From positions 1-40,063 of the forward strand of contig JADHUM010000038.1 of NCBI GenBank assembly GCA_016784545.1: a DNA stretch of 40,063 bases, in the 5' to 3' direction. Shown here piece by piece: positions 26,546 to 34,895 of this stretch; within the stretch, counting starts at the first letter, position 1, and each line of letters opens with the position of its first letter. Source of the stretch: Candidatus Neomarinimicrobiota bacterium (lineage in GTDB: Bacteria > Fidelibacterota > UBA8477 > JABMPR01). Below the pieces are notes generated by a model. It did not search any database. It saw nothing but the letters and a program-made list of their open reading frames with translations, and was not told the DNA's origin. A program made the translations under genes and the position numbers.

Positions 26546-27292
26546 ATGAGTGGGGTTATGGAAGACATCGCTAATAATAGTCAATCGGATCAGATGGACA
26601 TTCAGGAATTTGATGAATTGATGGAATTGGTCTTTGCTTATACTGCGGCGGCCCATGATTTTGGGTTTACCCACAAAATGAACAACCGTTTCACTGCACT
26701 TTCCATGAATGCTTCCTTTTTAAAAAAAGCACTTGAGAACAAGGATTACGACAAAGCCACAACAAAGGCTGCTCAGGTCTCGGAATCCATTACCAACCTG
26801 GTAAAATTTTCACAAGATCTCATGAGCACAGACCTTATACCTTCAGAAACCAAACACCTGGAGTTTCCCAGAATGATTTCAGCTGCCATGGGTAAGCTTT
26901 TGAATCTTCACCCTTTTAAAGGCATAAATCTCAGGCAAGACCTTCTCCCCGACCCGTTCAGCACTGAGGCGAATCCAGGAATCATCTGGATATTTCTGTA
27001 TACATATTTGAAAAATGCGAAACGGTATGAGATAGAGGGACCCATTCTACTGAGCACTGCATTTGAAGCTGAGAATAATCAATATTTAATCAAAACAGAC
27101 GTTCAAAAGATTCTGAAAGCTCCAGAGCAAGGATCTGAAGAATCAGCACTGGTTTTTCCATCAGCTGGAGAAATACCCCTGCGCTATCTAGCCAGAGTGA
27201 TCAGAAATGTATCCTCAAAATTTGAATTGATCCATCAACCAGAAAGACCTTTGAGTCTTGAGCTCAGGATTACCCTATCCCATAACGAGTAG
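26546..27292 (+). CDS. Degenerate histidine-kinase-like protein, possible phosphotransferase
   Basis: A 248-residue soluble protein. Residues 25-95 form two long helices like a DHp dimerisation domain, with a region AAHDFGFTHKMNNRF (35-49) that resembles the H-box HDFNN of kinases and HDWMNK of Spo0B; His43 or His37 could be the phosphoacceptor. Residues 105-245 look like a reduced kinase ATPase fold with an N-box-like WIFLYTYLKNA (148-158), but the G1 (DxGxG), F and G2 boxes that bind ATP are missing. This combination is that of Spo0B and ChpT phosphotransferases. It follows the NtrC-type activator and is probably cotranscribed. The start could be codon 1 or the ATG at codon 5. The role is inference. 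Confidence 0.6.
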   Translation: MSGVMEDIANNSQSDQMDIQEFDELMELVFAYTAAAHDFGFTHKMNNRFTALSMNASFLKKALENKDYDKATTKAAQVSESITNLVKFSQDLMSTDLIPSETKHLEFPRMISAAMGKLLNLHPFKGINLRQDLLPDPFSTEANPGIIWIFLYTYLKNAKRYEIEGPILLSTAFEAENNQYLIKTDVQKILKAPEQGSEESALVFPSAGEIPLRYLARVIRNVSSKFELIHQPERPLSLELRITLSHNE

Positions 27293-27294
27293 CT

Positions 27295-27341
27295 GGTTTA
27301 TATAAACCGGTTTTTATCACCCATTGTGGTTTATATAAACC
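27295..27341. promoter_or_regulatory. Two identical 14-bp palindromes (candidate enhancer)
   Basis: GGTTTATATAAACC occurs at 27295-27308 and 27328-27341, starts 33 bases apart, about three helical turns, the arrangement used by dimeric activators of the NtrC type. They lie 236-282 bases upstream of the sigma-54-like promoter at 27577 and directly after the phosphotransferase-like gene. The first copy is followed by TTTTT and might also serve as a weak terminator. Confidence 0.55.
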
Positions 27342-27576
27342 GTCCCTATCTTGAAGAATCATTCCATAAAACCTAGATAAGACTTGTAATAAAGGCACTC
27401 ACGAGGTTTTTTGATAAGAATTGCATTACTTAATGGATTAGTCTTGTCAACCACTTAAAACATTAATTTACAGTTGTGTAAAAGGGAAATGAACTTCCCG
27501 AAAGTTTGGTTAATTCATATAAATCACCTGCTTCTTCGGTCACTTAATACCCTCTCCCACGACCGGCTACAAAGAC

Positions 27577-27592
27577 TGGCACGAAAATTGGA
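27577..27592 (+). promoter_or_regulatory. Candidate sigma-54 promoter
   Basis: TGGCAC-GAAAA-TTGGA matches the -24/-12 consensus TGGCAC-N5-TTGCW with correct spacing at 15 of the informative positions except one: the usual GC at -12 is GG. Transcription would start near 27603, giving a leader of about 260 bases before the lipoprotein gene. Confidence 0.5.
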
Positions 27593-27694
27593 CTTGTGAT
27601 ACATAGCCTTATCATAGTATCTTGTGTCTATTGCTTAAAGTTATGCATTAAGAATTTCGGCATGACACTTTTGGAAAACGTTATAGATTTGGCA

Positions 27695-27767
27695 AAGTAA
27701 ACTTGAGGAGCATTGCTCCGAAATCAAGCTATCATCCATGATTTATGGAATCTTGATTTGTTTACTT
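27695..27767 (+). ncRNA. Structured leader element upstream of the lipoprotein
   Basis: Two helices abut. AAGTAAAC (27695-27702) pairs with GTTTACTT (27760-27767), and AAATCAAG (27721-27728) pairs with CTTGATTT (27752-27759), so one 16-base 3' strand pairs with two 5' segments that are interrupted by a hairpin GGAGC-ATT-GCTCC (27707-27719). Inside the second helix is another small hairpin TCCAT-GATTT-ATGGA (27735-27749). Every helix is perfect. It is not followed by a T tract, so it is not a terminator; a cis-regulatory RNA or protein-binding leader is plausible. No known riboswitch class is recognised. Confidence 0.5.
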
Positions 27768-27861
27768 AATATGTAAAACATACGATTGGGGATACACTCG
27801 TTAATAGGAGAAATCTGTTAGCGATTAATAATAGAGTAATTCTTTAGGAAGGAATCGTCTC

Positions 27862-28488
27862 ATGAAACATCGTAATTGGTTGCGGATCACAGTACTGATC
27901 TTTGCGGTCTTAGTACTCAATTTCTGCTCTGTAAACCCATTAACTCCGGACATTGATGGTGATATGTCTTTGGAGAATGGAACACCGCTGGATCAGATCA
28001 CCTGGGCTAATTGGAACCCCGAAGCCACAGCAGTCCTTGAAGCTGAACAGGACAATGCATTGGGTCGAAGGGCTCGCGGATATGCCTCTAAGAATATACA
28101 TAACCACATCGGTGGAAATGTAGGTGGTCGCATGACATTCGGCAATCGGGTCGTTGTGCCTGAATATGCCTTCGAAGAGTCAAATTTGGAAATAAGTATT
28201 CGCGTGCTGAACTATAACAGGTCTGGACAGACAGCTGCTGGTGTCGAGTTCCTACCTAGCAGACACTATGATGCTGATATGTATATTACCCTCAGCTGGG
28301 AATTTCTGGATGTTGACGGGGATGACTGGGAAAGTCTTAACCTGCAACCATATTTCAGTGAGGACCTGGGACAAACATGGTTTCCTGTGGAAGCTTACAT
28401 CGTCGATCCTGAAGAAAAGACTATTAATTTTGCCATTGATCACTTCACTCAATATGGATGGGCTCTTGGCGAGGATGAAGACGATTAA
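27862..28488 (+). CDS. Lipoprotein with ZU5/Ig-like beta domain
   Basis: A 208-residue protein with a lipoprotein signal (hydrophobic stretch then LNFC, lipid-attachment Cys22), so it is exported and anchored. The mature part has a segment GGRMTFGNRVVVPEYAFEES resembling the G-G-x-v-x-P-x-x-A start of ZU5-like domains, followed by strands ending YFSEDLGQTWFPV and a short acidic tail. AGGAAGGAA lies eight bases before the ATG. It is the first gene after the sigma-54-like promoter and structured leader. No specific function is known. Confidence 0.65.
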   Translation: MKHRNWLRITVLIFAVLVLNFCSVNPLTPDIDGDMSLENGTPLDQITWANWNPEATAVLEAEQDNALGRRARGYASKNIHNHIGGNVGGRMTFGNRVVVPEYAFEESNLEISIRVLNYNRSGQTAAGVEFLPSRHYDADMYITLSWEFLDVDGDDWESLNLQPYFSEDLGQTWFPVEAYIVDPEEKTINFAIDHFTQYGWALGEDEDD

Positions 28489-28556
28489 GCATGTTAATTC
28501 ATGTATGTTTTTCTATTTACTATCGCCAACAAATAATAATAAAGAAGACATAAATT

Positions 28557-29795
28557 ATGGGTGACACAAATTTACAATCCTTCTTAAGCGCTGTTCACAA
28601 GCTGGCAGTTAGAAGATGTGGGCAAGATTTTGCTGACTATCTGATACGTCTGCGAAGCGAGCGTGAGAGGCTGCTAAAGAAGAGTTGGAAGAAGACCGCA
28701 CCAGAGGAACTAGGGAGCAAGACTGAAATTTTCAGAGAGATCGATTTTGATACAATTCAGCTTCATTCCGCCAAGTTCCTGGAAGAGCGTCAATACCTTG
28801 GATTACTTTACGAGATTGCCAAAATAGCCATTCCTTATGGTCAATTTCACAAAGCTCAGCAACTGCTTCTGCTATTGAAGGATCATTCTGCTCTCTTAAA
28901 GGATGATAACTTCGCCGTACAGGTTCATCAGAGATTAGGTGATATTTCTTTTTATCTCTCGGATTTCAATACAAGCCTGACCGAATATGAACTCTGTATG
29001 GATTACTATATCAAGCTAAAGAATCCTCAGCTACTCGCCGGAGTAATGCTTTCTATAAGTGTTGTTCTCGTAGAGAAAGGTGAGGTAGATCGTGCTGAGA
29101 GTCTGATGCAGGAAGCCAAAGCGCTTGCTACAGAGTATCAGCTCAACAGAAAGTTGATTAAGATCAACATGAACCTGGGTAATATTTACCATATGAAGGG
29201 TTCCTACGATGACTCACTAAGCCATCTGATGCAAACACTCGAGCTACTGGGTGATAATGATGATCATTCTATCAGGGCGAGAATTCTGCATAATATCGGA
29301 CTTGCCTACAAGGCGAAACACGAAGATGCAAAAGCATTGGAGAACTTTAATCAGAGTATCGAACTGTCTACCACGGCAGAGAATAACTATATGAAGAGCC
29401 TCACATATCTGGAGAAGTCAGAGATCCTCTACCGCGAGGATGATCTGTCCGCTGGAACCGCATTGGCTACATCAGCGTTTCAGGCATTCTCTCAGTTCGG
29501 TGATCGGCTGAGTATCGGTGAGACCTACAAGATACTTGGTATGATATCCGGTAAACGGAAGAACTATCGTACTGCCCAGGCATTCCTGGAGAATAGTCTC
29601 AGGATATGTAGAGACCATAATAAACCCTTGAACGTTGGTCAAACTCAGGTTGAGTTAGCCCATCTCTTCATGGAGCAGGGAGATACCGATAAGGCTATTG
29701 AGTTGCTCAAAGATGCCAAAGCCAGCTTTGTTGATTTACATGCACTGGCTCGGGTATCAGAAGTTGAGGGTGAGTTATCCACCCTGATGGAATAG
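28557..29795 (+). CDS. Cytoplasmic tetratricopeptide repeat protein
   Basis: A 412-residue, almost all-helical protein with no signal peptide. After an N-terminal charged region, about seven TPR units run from roughly residue 85 to the end; clear ones include NMNLGNIYHMKGSYDDSLSHL, cut here, ILHNIGLAYKAKHEDAKALENF and ELAHLFMEQGDTDKAIELLKDA-type segments. Such arrays bind partner proteins, as in Rap/PlcR-type or kinase-associated sensors. It lies 68 bases after the lipoprotein and before a terminator, so both are likely one operon, although the proteins act in different compartments. Confidence 0.72.
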   Translation: MGDTNLQSFLSAVHKLAVRRCGQDFADYLIRLRSERERLLKKSWKKTAPEELGSKTEIFREIDFDTIQLHSAKFLEERQYLGLLYEIAKIAIPYGQFHKAQQLLLLLKDHSALLKDDNFAVQVHQRLGDISFYLSDFNTSLTEYELCMDYYIKLKNPQLLAGVMLSISVVLVEKGEVDRAESLMQEAKALATEYQLNRKLIKINMNLGNIYHMKGSYDDSLSHLMQTLELLGDNDDHSIRARILHNIGLAYKAKHEDAKALENFNQSIELSTTAENNYMKSLTYLEKSEILYREDDLSAGTALATSAFQAFSQFGDRLSIGETYKILGMISGKRKNYRTAQAFLENSLRICRDHNKPLNVGQTQVELAHLFMEQGDTDKAIELLKDAKASFVDLHALARVSEVEGELSTLME

Positions 29796-29841
29796 CGTTA
29801 CAAGCTGTACCTCCGAAAAACGCGTATCAATAATGGTTGTC

Positions 29842-29878
29842 AAACCTACCCGGAATTTTAATTGTTTCGGGTAGGTTT
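29842..29878 (+). terminator. Rho-independent terminator after the TPR gene
   Basis: Stem AAACCTACCCG / CGGGTAGGTTT, eleven perfect pairs extended by a G-U and two A-U pairs, with a short AT-rich loop and TTTT at the 3' edge, 46 bases after the TPR stop. Confidence 0.8.
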
Positions 29879-29963
29879 TCGGAGTTCAGCTACAACTTGA
29901 TTTCTATCGGCTTGGGCAAGGTAATCTCTTGCTTAATAATATTATAAAGTCAAATTATCCATT

Positions 29964-29989
29964 ATCAGACTGCTAACATATAGTCTGAT
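29964..29989. promoter_or_regulatory. Inverted repeat upstream of the hybrid kinase
   Basis: Perfect 8-base arms ATCAGACT and AGTCTGAT with a 10-base spacer, ending 21 bases before the hybrid kinase start. A candidate operator, or a leader hairpin close to the ribosome binding site AAGGTAGG. Confidence 0.45.
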
Positions 29990-30010
29990 TAATCATTTAT
30001 AAGGTAGGCA

Positions 30011-31477
30011 ATGCAGCCTAAACAGAACAAACTTCGCCTTCAGGATGCCCTGGACCACCTGACAGATATCATCGTCTTAGCCGATGTGGATTATCAGATA
30101 ATTGATGCAAATCAGTCAGCCAACATCATTATTGGACAGGGCAATAAACTCAGTGGCTTAAAATGCTATAAGATGATTCATGACAAAGATGCGCCCTGTG
30201 ACAATTGTCCCCTCCCCGCCTCTCTTGAGACCGGGAGCCTGGTGAACTCCAATTATTTTGATGCACGATATGGTGAATTCTTTGAAGAACGCACACATCC
30301 CATCGTTGATGATGATGATGGTCTGCAAGGGTTTATCATCACGGTTCGAAACATCAGTGATATCCGGGCAGCTGAGGATGAATCTGCACAGTCCAGACGA
30401 CTGGCGTCCATTGGTAAGTTAACTGCTGGTGCAGCCCATGATTTTAACAACGTGATGGCTGAAGTGATGGGGCAGATACATCTTATCAAAAAATCAGCAA
30501 CAGATCCCAAGCTGCTGAGACAACTGGATCTTCTTGAAGGATCCACCCGTACTGGTTCAGATACAATTCGACGTATGCTGGATTTTGCCCGTGGAGGACG
30601 GGTCACCGAGAAAGAAACAATAGATACATCAAGCCTGATGCAAAACGTTGTCTATATGACCCAGCCAAGATGGATGGAAGTGCAGCAGAAGGAAGGCGTT
30701 ATCATTTCCACAATAAGTGATTTTAAGCCAGAATTGTACATTGAAGGCAGTAAATCTGAAATTATTAACGCGGTTACCAACTTGATCTTCAATGCTGTAG
30801 ATGCCATGCCAGATGGGGGTTTGCTCACCATGTCCACTGCTGAGTATGATGGTAAGATTCACATCAATGTTCAGGATACTGGAACAGGAATGACCGAAGA
30901 TGTGCGAAACCGCATTTTTGATCCTTTTTTCAGTACCAAAGGGAGCTCTGGCACCGGTCTTGGGTTAAGTGAGGTCTATGGCACCATAAAACGGCACGAT
31001 GGTGAAATCATAGTCGATAGTGAGGTGGGTATCGGGACCATGATGACCCTCAGTTTTGATAAGGTTGATACGGGCCCTGTGGAAATACCTATTCTGAAAC
31101 TGGAAGTCCCTCCCATCCGTATTCTGGCAGTGGATGATAATGAGTACTTTACAGAGATACTCAATGAGTTACTCACTTCTGAAGGACATACGGTTTCCAC
31201 CCACACGTCAACTGCCAACGCTTTCAAGGATTTCGAACAAAACCAGTATGATCTGGTCATTACGGATATGGAGATGCCTGAATTGGGTGGTCGAGAATTC
31301 GCAGAAATGATTAAATTAACGGGAAAGAGGACACCGGTTCTACTGCTATCAGGCTGGCCAATTTTCCTTGAGGATGAACCTAATCTGGCAAAATTTATCG
31401 ACTTCGCGCTGGCCAAACCTTTCACGGTGGAAGACATTCAGGAAATTATTCTCAAAGCCATAGAGTTTGGTAAATAA
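30011..31477 (+). CDS. Hybrid histidine kinase (PAS-HisKA-HATPase-receiver)
   Basis: A 488-residue cytoplasmic hybrid kinase without membrane helices. PAS domain at about 8-118 with a CDNC-P motif (Cys63, Cys66) preceded by Cys52 that could bind a metal or redox cofactor. H-box AAHDFNN with His143; ATPase domain with N-box NLIFNAVDA (Asn261), DTGTGM (289-294), FDPFF and GSSGTGLGLS (311-320). C-terminal receiver at 370-485 with Asp375-376, phosphoacceptor Asp419 and Lys469. A hybrid kinase normally needs a phosphotransferase to pass phosphate to a final regulator; the degenerate kinase-like protein at 26546 could fill that role. AAGGTAGG precedes the ATG. Confidence 0.93.
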   Translation: MQPKQNKLRLQDALDHLTDIIVLADVDYQIIDANQSANIIIGQGNKLSGLKCYKMIHDKDAPCDNCPLPASLETGSLVNSNYFDARYGEFFEERTHPIVDDDDGLQGFIITVRNISDIRAAEDESAQSRRLASIGKLTAGAAHDFNNVMAEVMGQIHLIKKSATDPKLLRQLDLLEGSTRTGSDTIRRMLDFARGGRVTEKETIDTSSLMQNVVYMTQPRWMEVQQKEGVIISTISDFKPELYIEGSKSEIINAVTNLIFNAVDAMPDGGLLTMSTAEYDGKIHINVQDTGTGMTEDVRNRIFDPFFSTKGSSGTGLGLSEVYGTIKRHDGEIIVDSEVGIGTMMTLSFDKVDTGPVEIPILKLEVPPIRILAVDDNEYFTEILNELLTSEGHTVSTHTSTANAFKDFEQNQYDLVITDMEMPELGGREFAEMIKLTGKRTPVLLLSGWPIFLEDEPNLAKFIDFALAKPFTVEDIQEIILKAIEFGK

Positions 31478-31568
31478 GCTTTTACCCCACCCTGCTTCAC
31501 CTGCTACACGAACCATCCAGAACATTTTTTCCAAGTGCCACATGGGCAGAGATAATGAGGGCTAATCA

Positions 31569-32741
31569 CTAAACCTCTCTTACAGGGTTCTCTTGTCTGA
31601 ATAACTCAGCCTGTTGATCCTGCCAGGCTCCAGCAAGCGTTCTGAAGGTGCTATCAGCATGAGCGAAGAAAATCTTGAATGCTTCACAGAGATAGTGTAG
31701 CCCACTCCCCTCACCTTGAAGGAGGCGATCCTTTGGGCAACCGCCTCGGCACAATGCCAACCATTCGCAGGCGTTACATTCCCAGGGTAATATTGATTTA
31801 GCTGATCCAAATCGTATCTGTTGATCTCCATTGAGCATATCTATCAATTTTAACTCATTGACATTCCCAAGAAGATTTTCAGAATCCACATAGAAATCGC
31901 ACGAGTAGATGCTCCCCTCATGCTCTATGGTAAGATAGACACCACAGTCTGCCAGGAGGGTACAGTCTGCCGGTGGATGCCCAACATACTTACGAAAAAC
32001 TGAATCAAAGAATCGTATGGATGTTTTCGCCACCAGATCATCAATATCCAGGGCCCAGAGATCGAAGGTACGGCACAGGAATTCGCCATATTCCTCAGGA
32101 CTAACAGTATATAGCGCTAAATCTGAGGGTGCATCGCCATACTCCACACAGGGGATGAACTGTATGTGATCCAATCCAAGGTCCTTATGAAATTGGTAGA
32201 TCTCCTCAGGATATTTCACGGAGTAATCATTTACCACAACAAGCACATTGACATCAACTTGATGCTCAAGCATGAGGGTTGCAGCATCTCTCACTTTTTC
32301 AAAGGAGGGCTCGCCTGCCTTATCTACACGATAGTGATCGTGGACATGGGCAGGTCCATCCAACGAGAGTCCCACGAGAAATTTATTCTGGTGCAAGAAG
32401 GTAGCCCATTGCCCATCAATGAGGGTTCCATTCGTCTGTAGTGCATTCTCTACTTGTGTTCCCCTGGCATACTTCTGTTGAAGCTTAATTGCTTTTTCGT
32501 AGAAAGGCAGACCCATCAGAGTTGGCTCGCCCCCTTGCCAGGCAAAGGATATCTGACTTCTGGACTGCTCTAGCGCCTGCTTAATAATGGTGTCCAGGGT
32601 TTGCTCGGACATGCGGTGAATTTTCGACTCTGGGAAGAGGGCTTCCTTTTCCAGATAAAAACAATATTTACAATCCAGATTACAGTCAGGACCTGCTGGT
32701 TTGATAAGCAGGCTATTTAGGGGAAGATATTTCTGCCGCAC
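31569..32741 (-). CDS. Radical SAM/SPASM enzyme (anSME-like)
   Basis: A 390-residue radical SAM protein of the anaerobic sulfatase-maturating type. The SAM-cluster cysteines are C20-x3-C24-x2-C27 (CNLDCKYCFY), followed by WQGGEPTLMG. The C-terminal SPASM domain carries the auxiliary-cluster cysteines (CTLLADC, CDFYV, CNACEWLALCRGGC). anSMEs convert an active-site Cys or Ser of sulfatases to formylglycine, but no sulfatase is in the window. It lies 72 bases behind the Mo-hydroxylase catalytic gene on the same strand, so a different peptide target in that operon is conceivable. The start is GTG with a poor ribosome binding site. Confidence 0.83.
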   Translation of the reverse strand: MRQKYLPLNSLLIKPAGPDCNLDCKYCFYLEKEALFPESKIHRMSEQTLDTIIKQALEQSRSQISFAWQGGEPTLMGLPFYEKAIKLQQKYARGTQVENALQTNGTLIDGQWATFLHQNKFLVGLSLDGPAHVHDHYRVDKAGEPSFEKVRDAATLMLEHQVDVNVLVVVNDYSVKYPEEIYQFHKDLGLDHIQFIPCVEYGDAPSDLALYTVSPEEYGEFLCRTFDLWALDIDDLVAKTSIRFFDSVFRKYVGHPPADCTLLADCGVYLTIEHEGSIYSCDFYVDSENLLGNVNELKLIDMLNGDQQIRFGSAKSILPWECNACEWLALCRGGCPKDRLLQGEGSGLHYLCEAFKIFFAHADSTFRTLAGAWQDQQAELFRQENPVREV

Positions 32742-32813
32742 TATCCCGACACTTCTCTCATATACCCCGTTGATAGCATCTCAGTGCTGACGAATATAAA
32801 TTTGTGAATTACA

Positions 32814-34895
32814 TCAGCCATTAATTGGCAATCGAGTTATGTATTCTCCAGTCAATTCAGCAATGGCATTCAGCAGTGCCGGAGGAGTTGGTGGCACAGG
32901 CGGCTCTCCTGCTCCTGTGGGCGCTTCTTCACTCTTCACAATGTGAATGTCCATAATGGGAGTTTCATCCATTTTTAGAAGTGGATAGTTATGGAAGTTG
33001 GATTGATTAACACGTCCATTTTCAAGCGTGATCTTGCCATGCAGGGCTGCGGTGAGTCCCATGACGATACCGCCTTCCACTTGAGCCCGAACTCCATCAG
33101 GATTGATAACCTGGCCACAATCAATGGCAGCTGTCATTCTATGAATACGGAACTCACCTGACTTCTCCTGGCTTACCTCAGCAACCATGGCGCAATAACT
33201 GCGAAAACTATAATGAACAGCTAACCCTCTGGCATGACCCTGTTCAAGGGTACTGCCCCAGCCACTTTTTTCTGCGACCAGATCAAGGACACCAATGTGA
33301 CGCGGAGAGTCCTTGAGTAATTCTCGGCGATAGGTATAGGGATCCTGTCCTGCAAGCCTGGCAAGTGCGTCTAACCCACATTCATTGACAAAGGCATTCT
33401 GAGTGTGGGCTACGGATCGAAATGGTCCTGTGGGTACAGGCAGGGGCGTCATAACCACATCAACATGGATATTGGGGATGGAATAGACCAGATCGGGAGC
33501 ACCACCTGTAATGGTCCCATGCCAGCCAACCTGAGGACCAGAAACCGTATGTTTCCAATAGAGAGCTTCACCCCTGTCACCTATCCCAGCTTTCAGACGA
33601 TGCACCGTAGCCGGTCTATAGGTTCCATGTTTGATATCCTCATCCCGCATGCGTACCACTTTCACGGGTTCAGAAAAGTGTTTGGCGACTTCAACTGCAT
33701 CTACTGTATAATCAGCGGCTAAGCGTCTCCCGAATGCCCCACCCATTCTCAGCGTGTGCAGGATTATCCTGGCATCATCAAAGCCCGTAATACTCTTGGC
33801 AGCTTCAAAACTTGCCCCTGGATTCTGAGTCGGAGCCCAAATCTCGCAGATTCCGTCATAGAAATGGGCAGTACAATTATTGGGTTCTTGCGGCGCATGA
33901 TCCAGATAGGGTACTTCAAAGAGCAGCTCCAATGATTTAGCGGCTTTCTTCTTGGATATGTTTCCATCATCCCTGAGTACCTCTCCAGGTCGATCAAGGG
34001 CTGTCAGCATCCTCTGCCGTATATCTGCACTATTCAGATTGGCGCTTGGTCCTGGATCAAAATTGACTTTCAGGGCTTTTCGACCTTGAATCGCAGACCA
34101 TGTATCATTGGCAACGACTGCGACACCACTGGATACCTGCACCACAGCCTTAACGCCTGGAACCTGCATGGTTTCGCTATCGTCATAGTCCAAAACCTGG
34201 CCATCAAAGGTGGGAATTCTCTTGATCACTGCGGTCAGCATGCCTGGAAGTGTAAAATCATATCCAAAGATCAGACTGCCATCAACTTTATAAGCAGAGT
34301 CCAGACTTTTGATGGATCGACCAATGATCTTGAAGTCCTTGGGATCTTTGAGAATGGGCTTTTCAGGAACATCCACACTGGCGGCCAATGCTGCAAGGTT
34401 CCCATAGCTCATTTTTTTTCGAGTACCCTGGAGATGGACATACCCCTCACTGGCGTAGCATTTATCTGGTGAAACCTCCCATTTTCCAGCGGCGGCAAGA
34501 ACCAACATCATTCTGGCAGTTGCCCCGGCCTCACGCAGTCGGTTATAGTGCGTTCGAATGCTGGCACTCCCACCTGTAGTCTGACTGCCGAAAACGGGAT
34601 TGAAATCTCCCTGGACAACACGCACTTTGCTCCAATCGGCTTCAAGTTCTTCGGCCAGGATCATGGGCAGGGCAGTATAAATCTTTTGTCCCATCTCACT
34701 TCGAGGCATGACAACCGTGACGGTATCATCAGATCCAATACTCACATAGATGTTTGGTTCAAAAGTAAATGTCTCAATTTGTGTCCTGCTTTCACACCGA
34801 CTTATTGAGAAACCTAAGAGTAGAGCAGCTGTTGATCCTGAACTCAGTTTTATGAATTCACGCCGAGAGATCTGGCCCATCTTTAGCTCAGTCAT
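32814..34895 (-). CDS. Molybdenum hydroxylase catalytic subunit (IorB-like), Tat-exported
   Basis: Molybdopterin-binding subunit of the xanthine oxidase family, close to the isoquinoline 1-oxidoreductase beta type: single chain of 693 residues with a Tat signal (SRREFIK at 10-16, then a hydrophobic stretch), so it acts in the periplasm. Cofactor motifs are MGGAFGRR near 410 and the catalytic glutamate in PTGAGEPP near 665. Related enzymes oxidise N-heterocycles or aldehydes; the substrate is unknown. The ATG at 34895 has GGGAGG seven bases upstream; 24 open codons further upstream are rejected. It overlaps the 2Fe-2S subunit gene by eight bases. Confidence 0.87.
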   Translation of the reverse strand: MTELKMGQISRREFIKLSSGSTAALLLGFSISRCESRTQIETFTFEPNIYVSIGSDDTVTVVMPRSEMGQKIYTALPMILAEELEADWSKVRVVQGDFNPVFGSQTTGGSASIRTHYNRLREAGATARMMLVLAAAGKWEVSPDKCYASEGYVHLQGTRKKMSYGNLAALAASVDVPEKPILKDPKDFKIIGRSIKSLDSAYKVDGSLIFGYDFTLPGMLTAVIKRIPTFDGQVLDYDDSETMQVPGVKAVVQVSSGVAVVANDTWSAIQGRKALKVNFDPGPSANLNSADIRQRMLTALDRPGEVLRDDGNISKKKAAKSLELLFEVPYLDHAPQEPNNCTAHFYDGICEIWAPTQNPGASFEAAKSITGFDDARIILHTLRMGGAFGRRLAADYTVDAVEVAKHFSEPVKVVRMRDEDIKHGTYRPATVHRLKAGIGDRGEALYWKHTVSGPQVGWHGTITGGAPDLVYSIPNIHVDVVMTPLPVPTGPFRSVAHTQNAFVNECGLDALARLAGQDPYTYRRELLKDSPRHIGVLDLVAEKSGWGSTLEQGHARGLAVHYSFRSYCAMVAEVSQEKSGEFRIHRMTAAIDCGQVINPDGVRAQVEGGIVMGLTAALHGKITLENGRVNQSNFHNYPLLKMDETPIMDIHIVKSEEAPTGAGEPPVPPTPPALLNAIAELTGEYITRLPING

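Noticed and set aside
29908-29936. Possible sigma-54 promoter before the hybrid kinase
   Set aside because: The GG and GC elements are off the required 10-base spacing.
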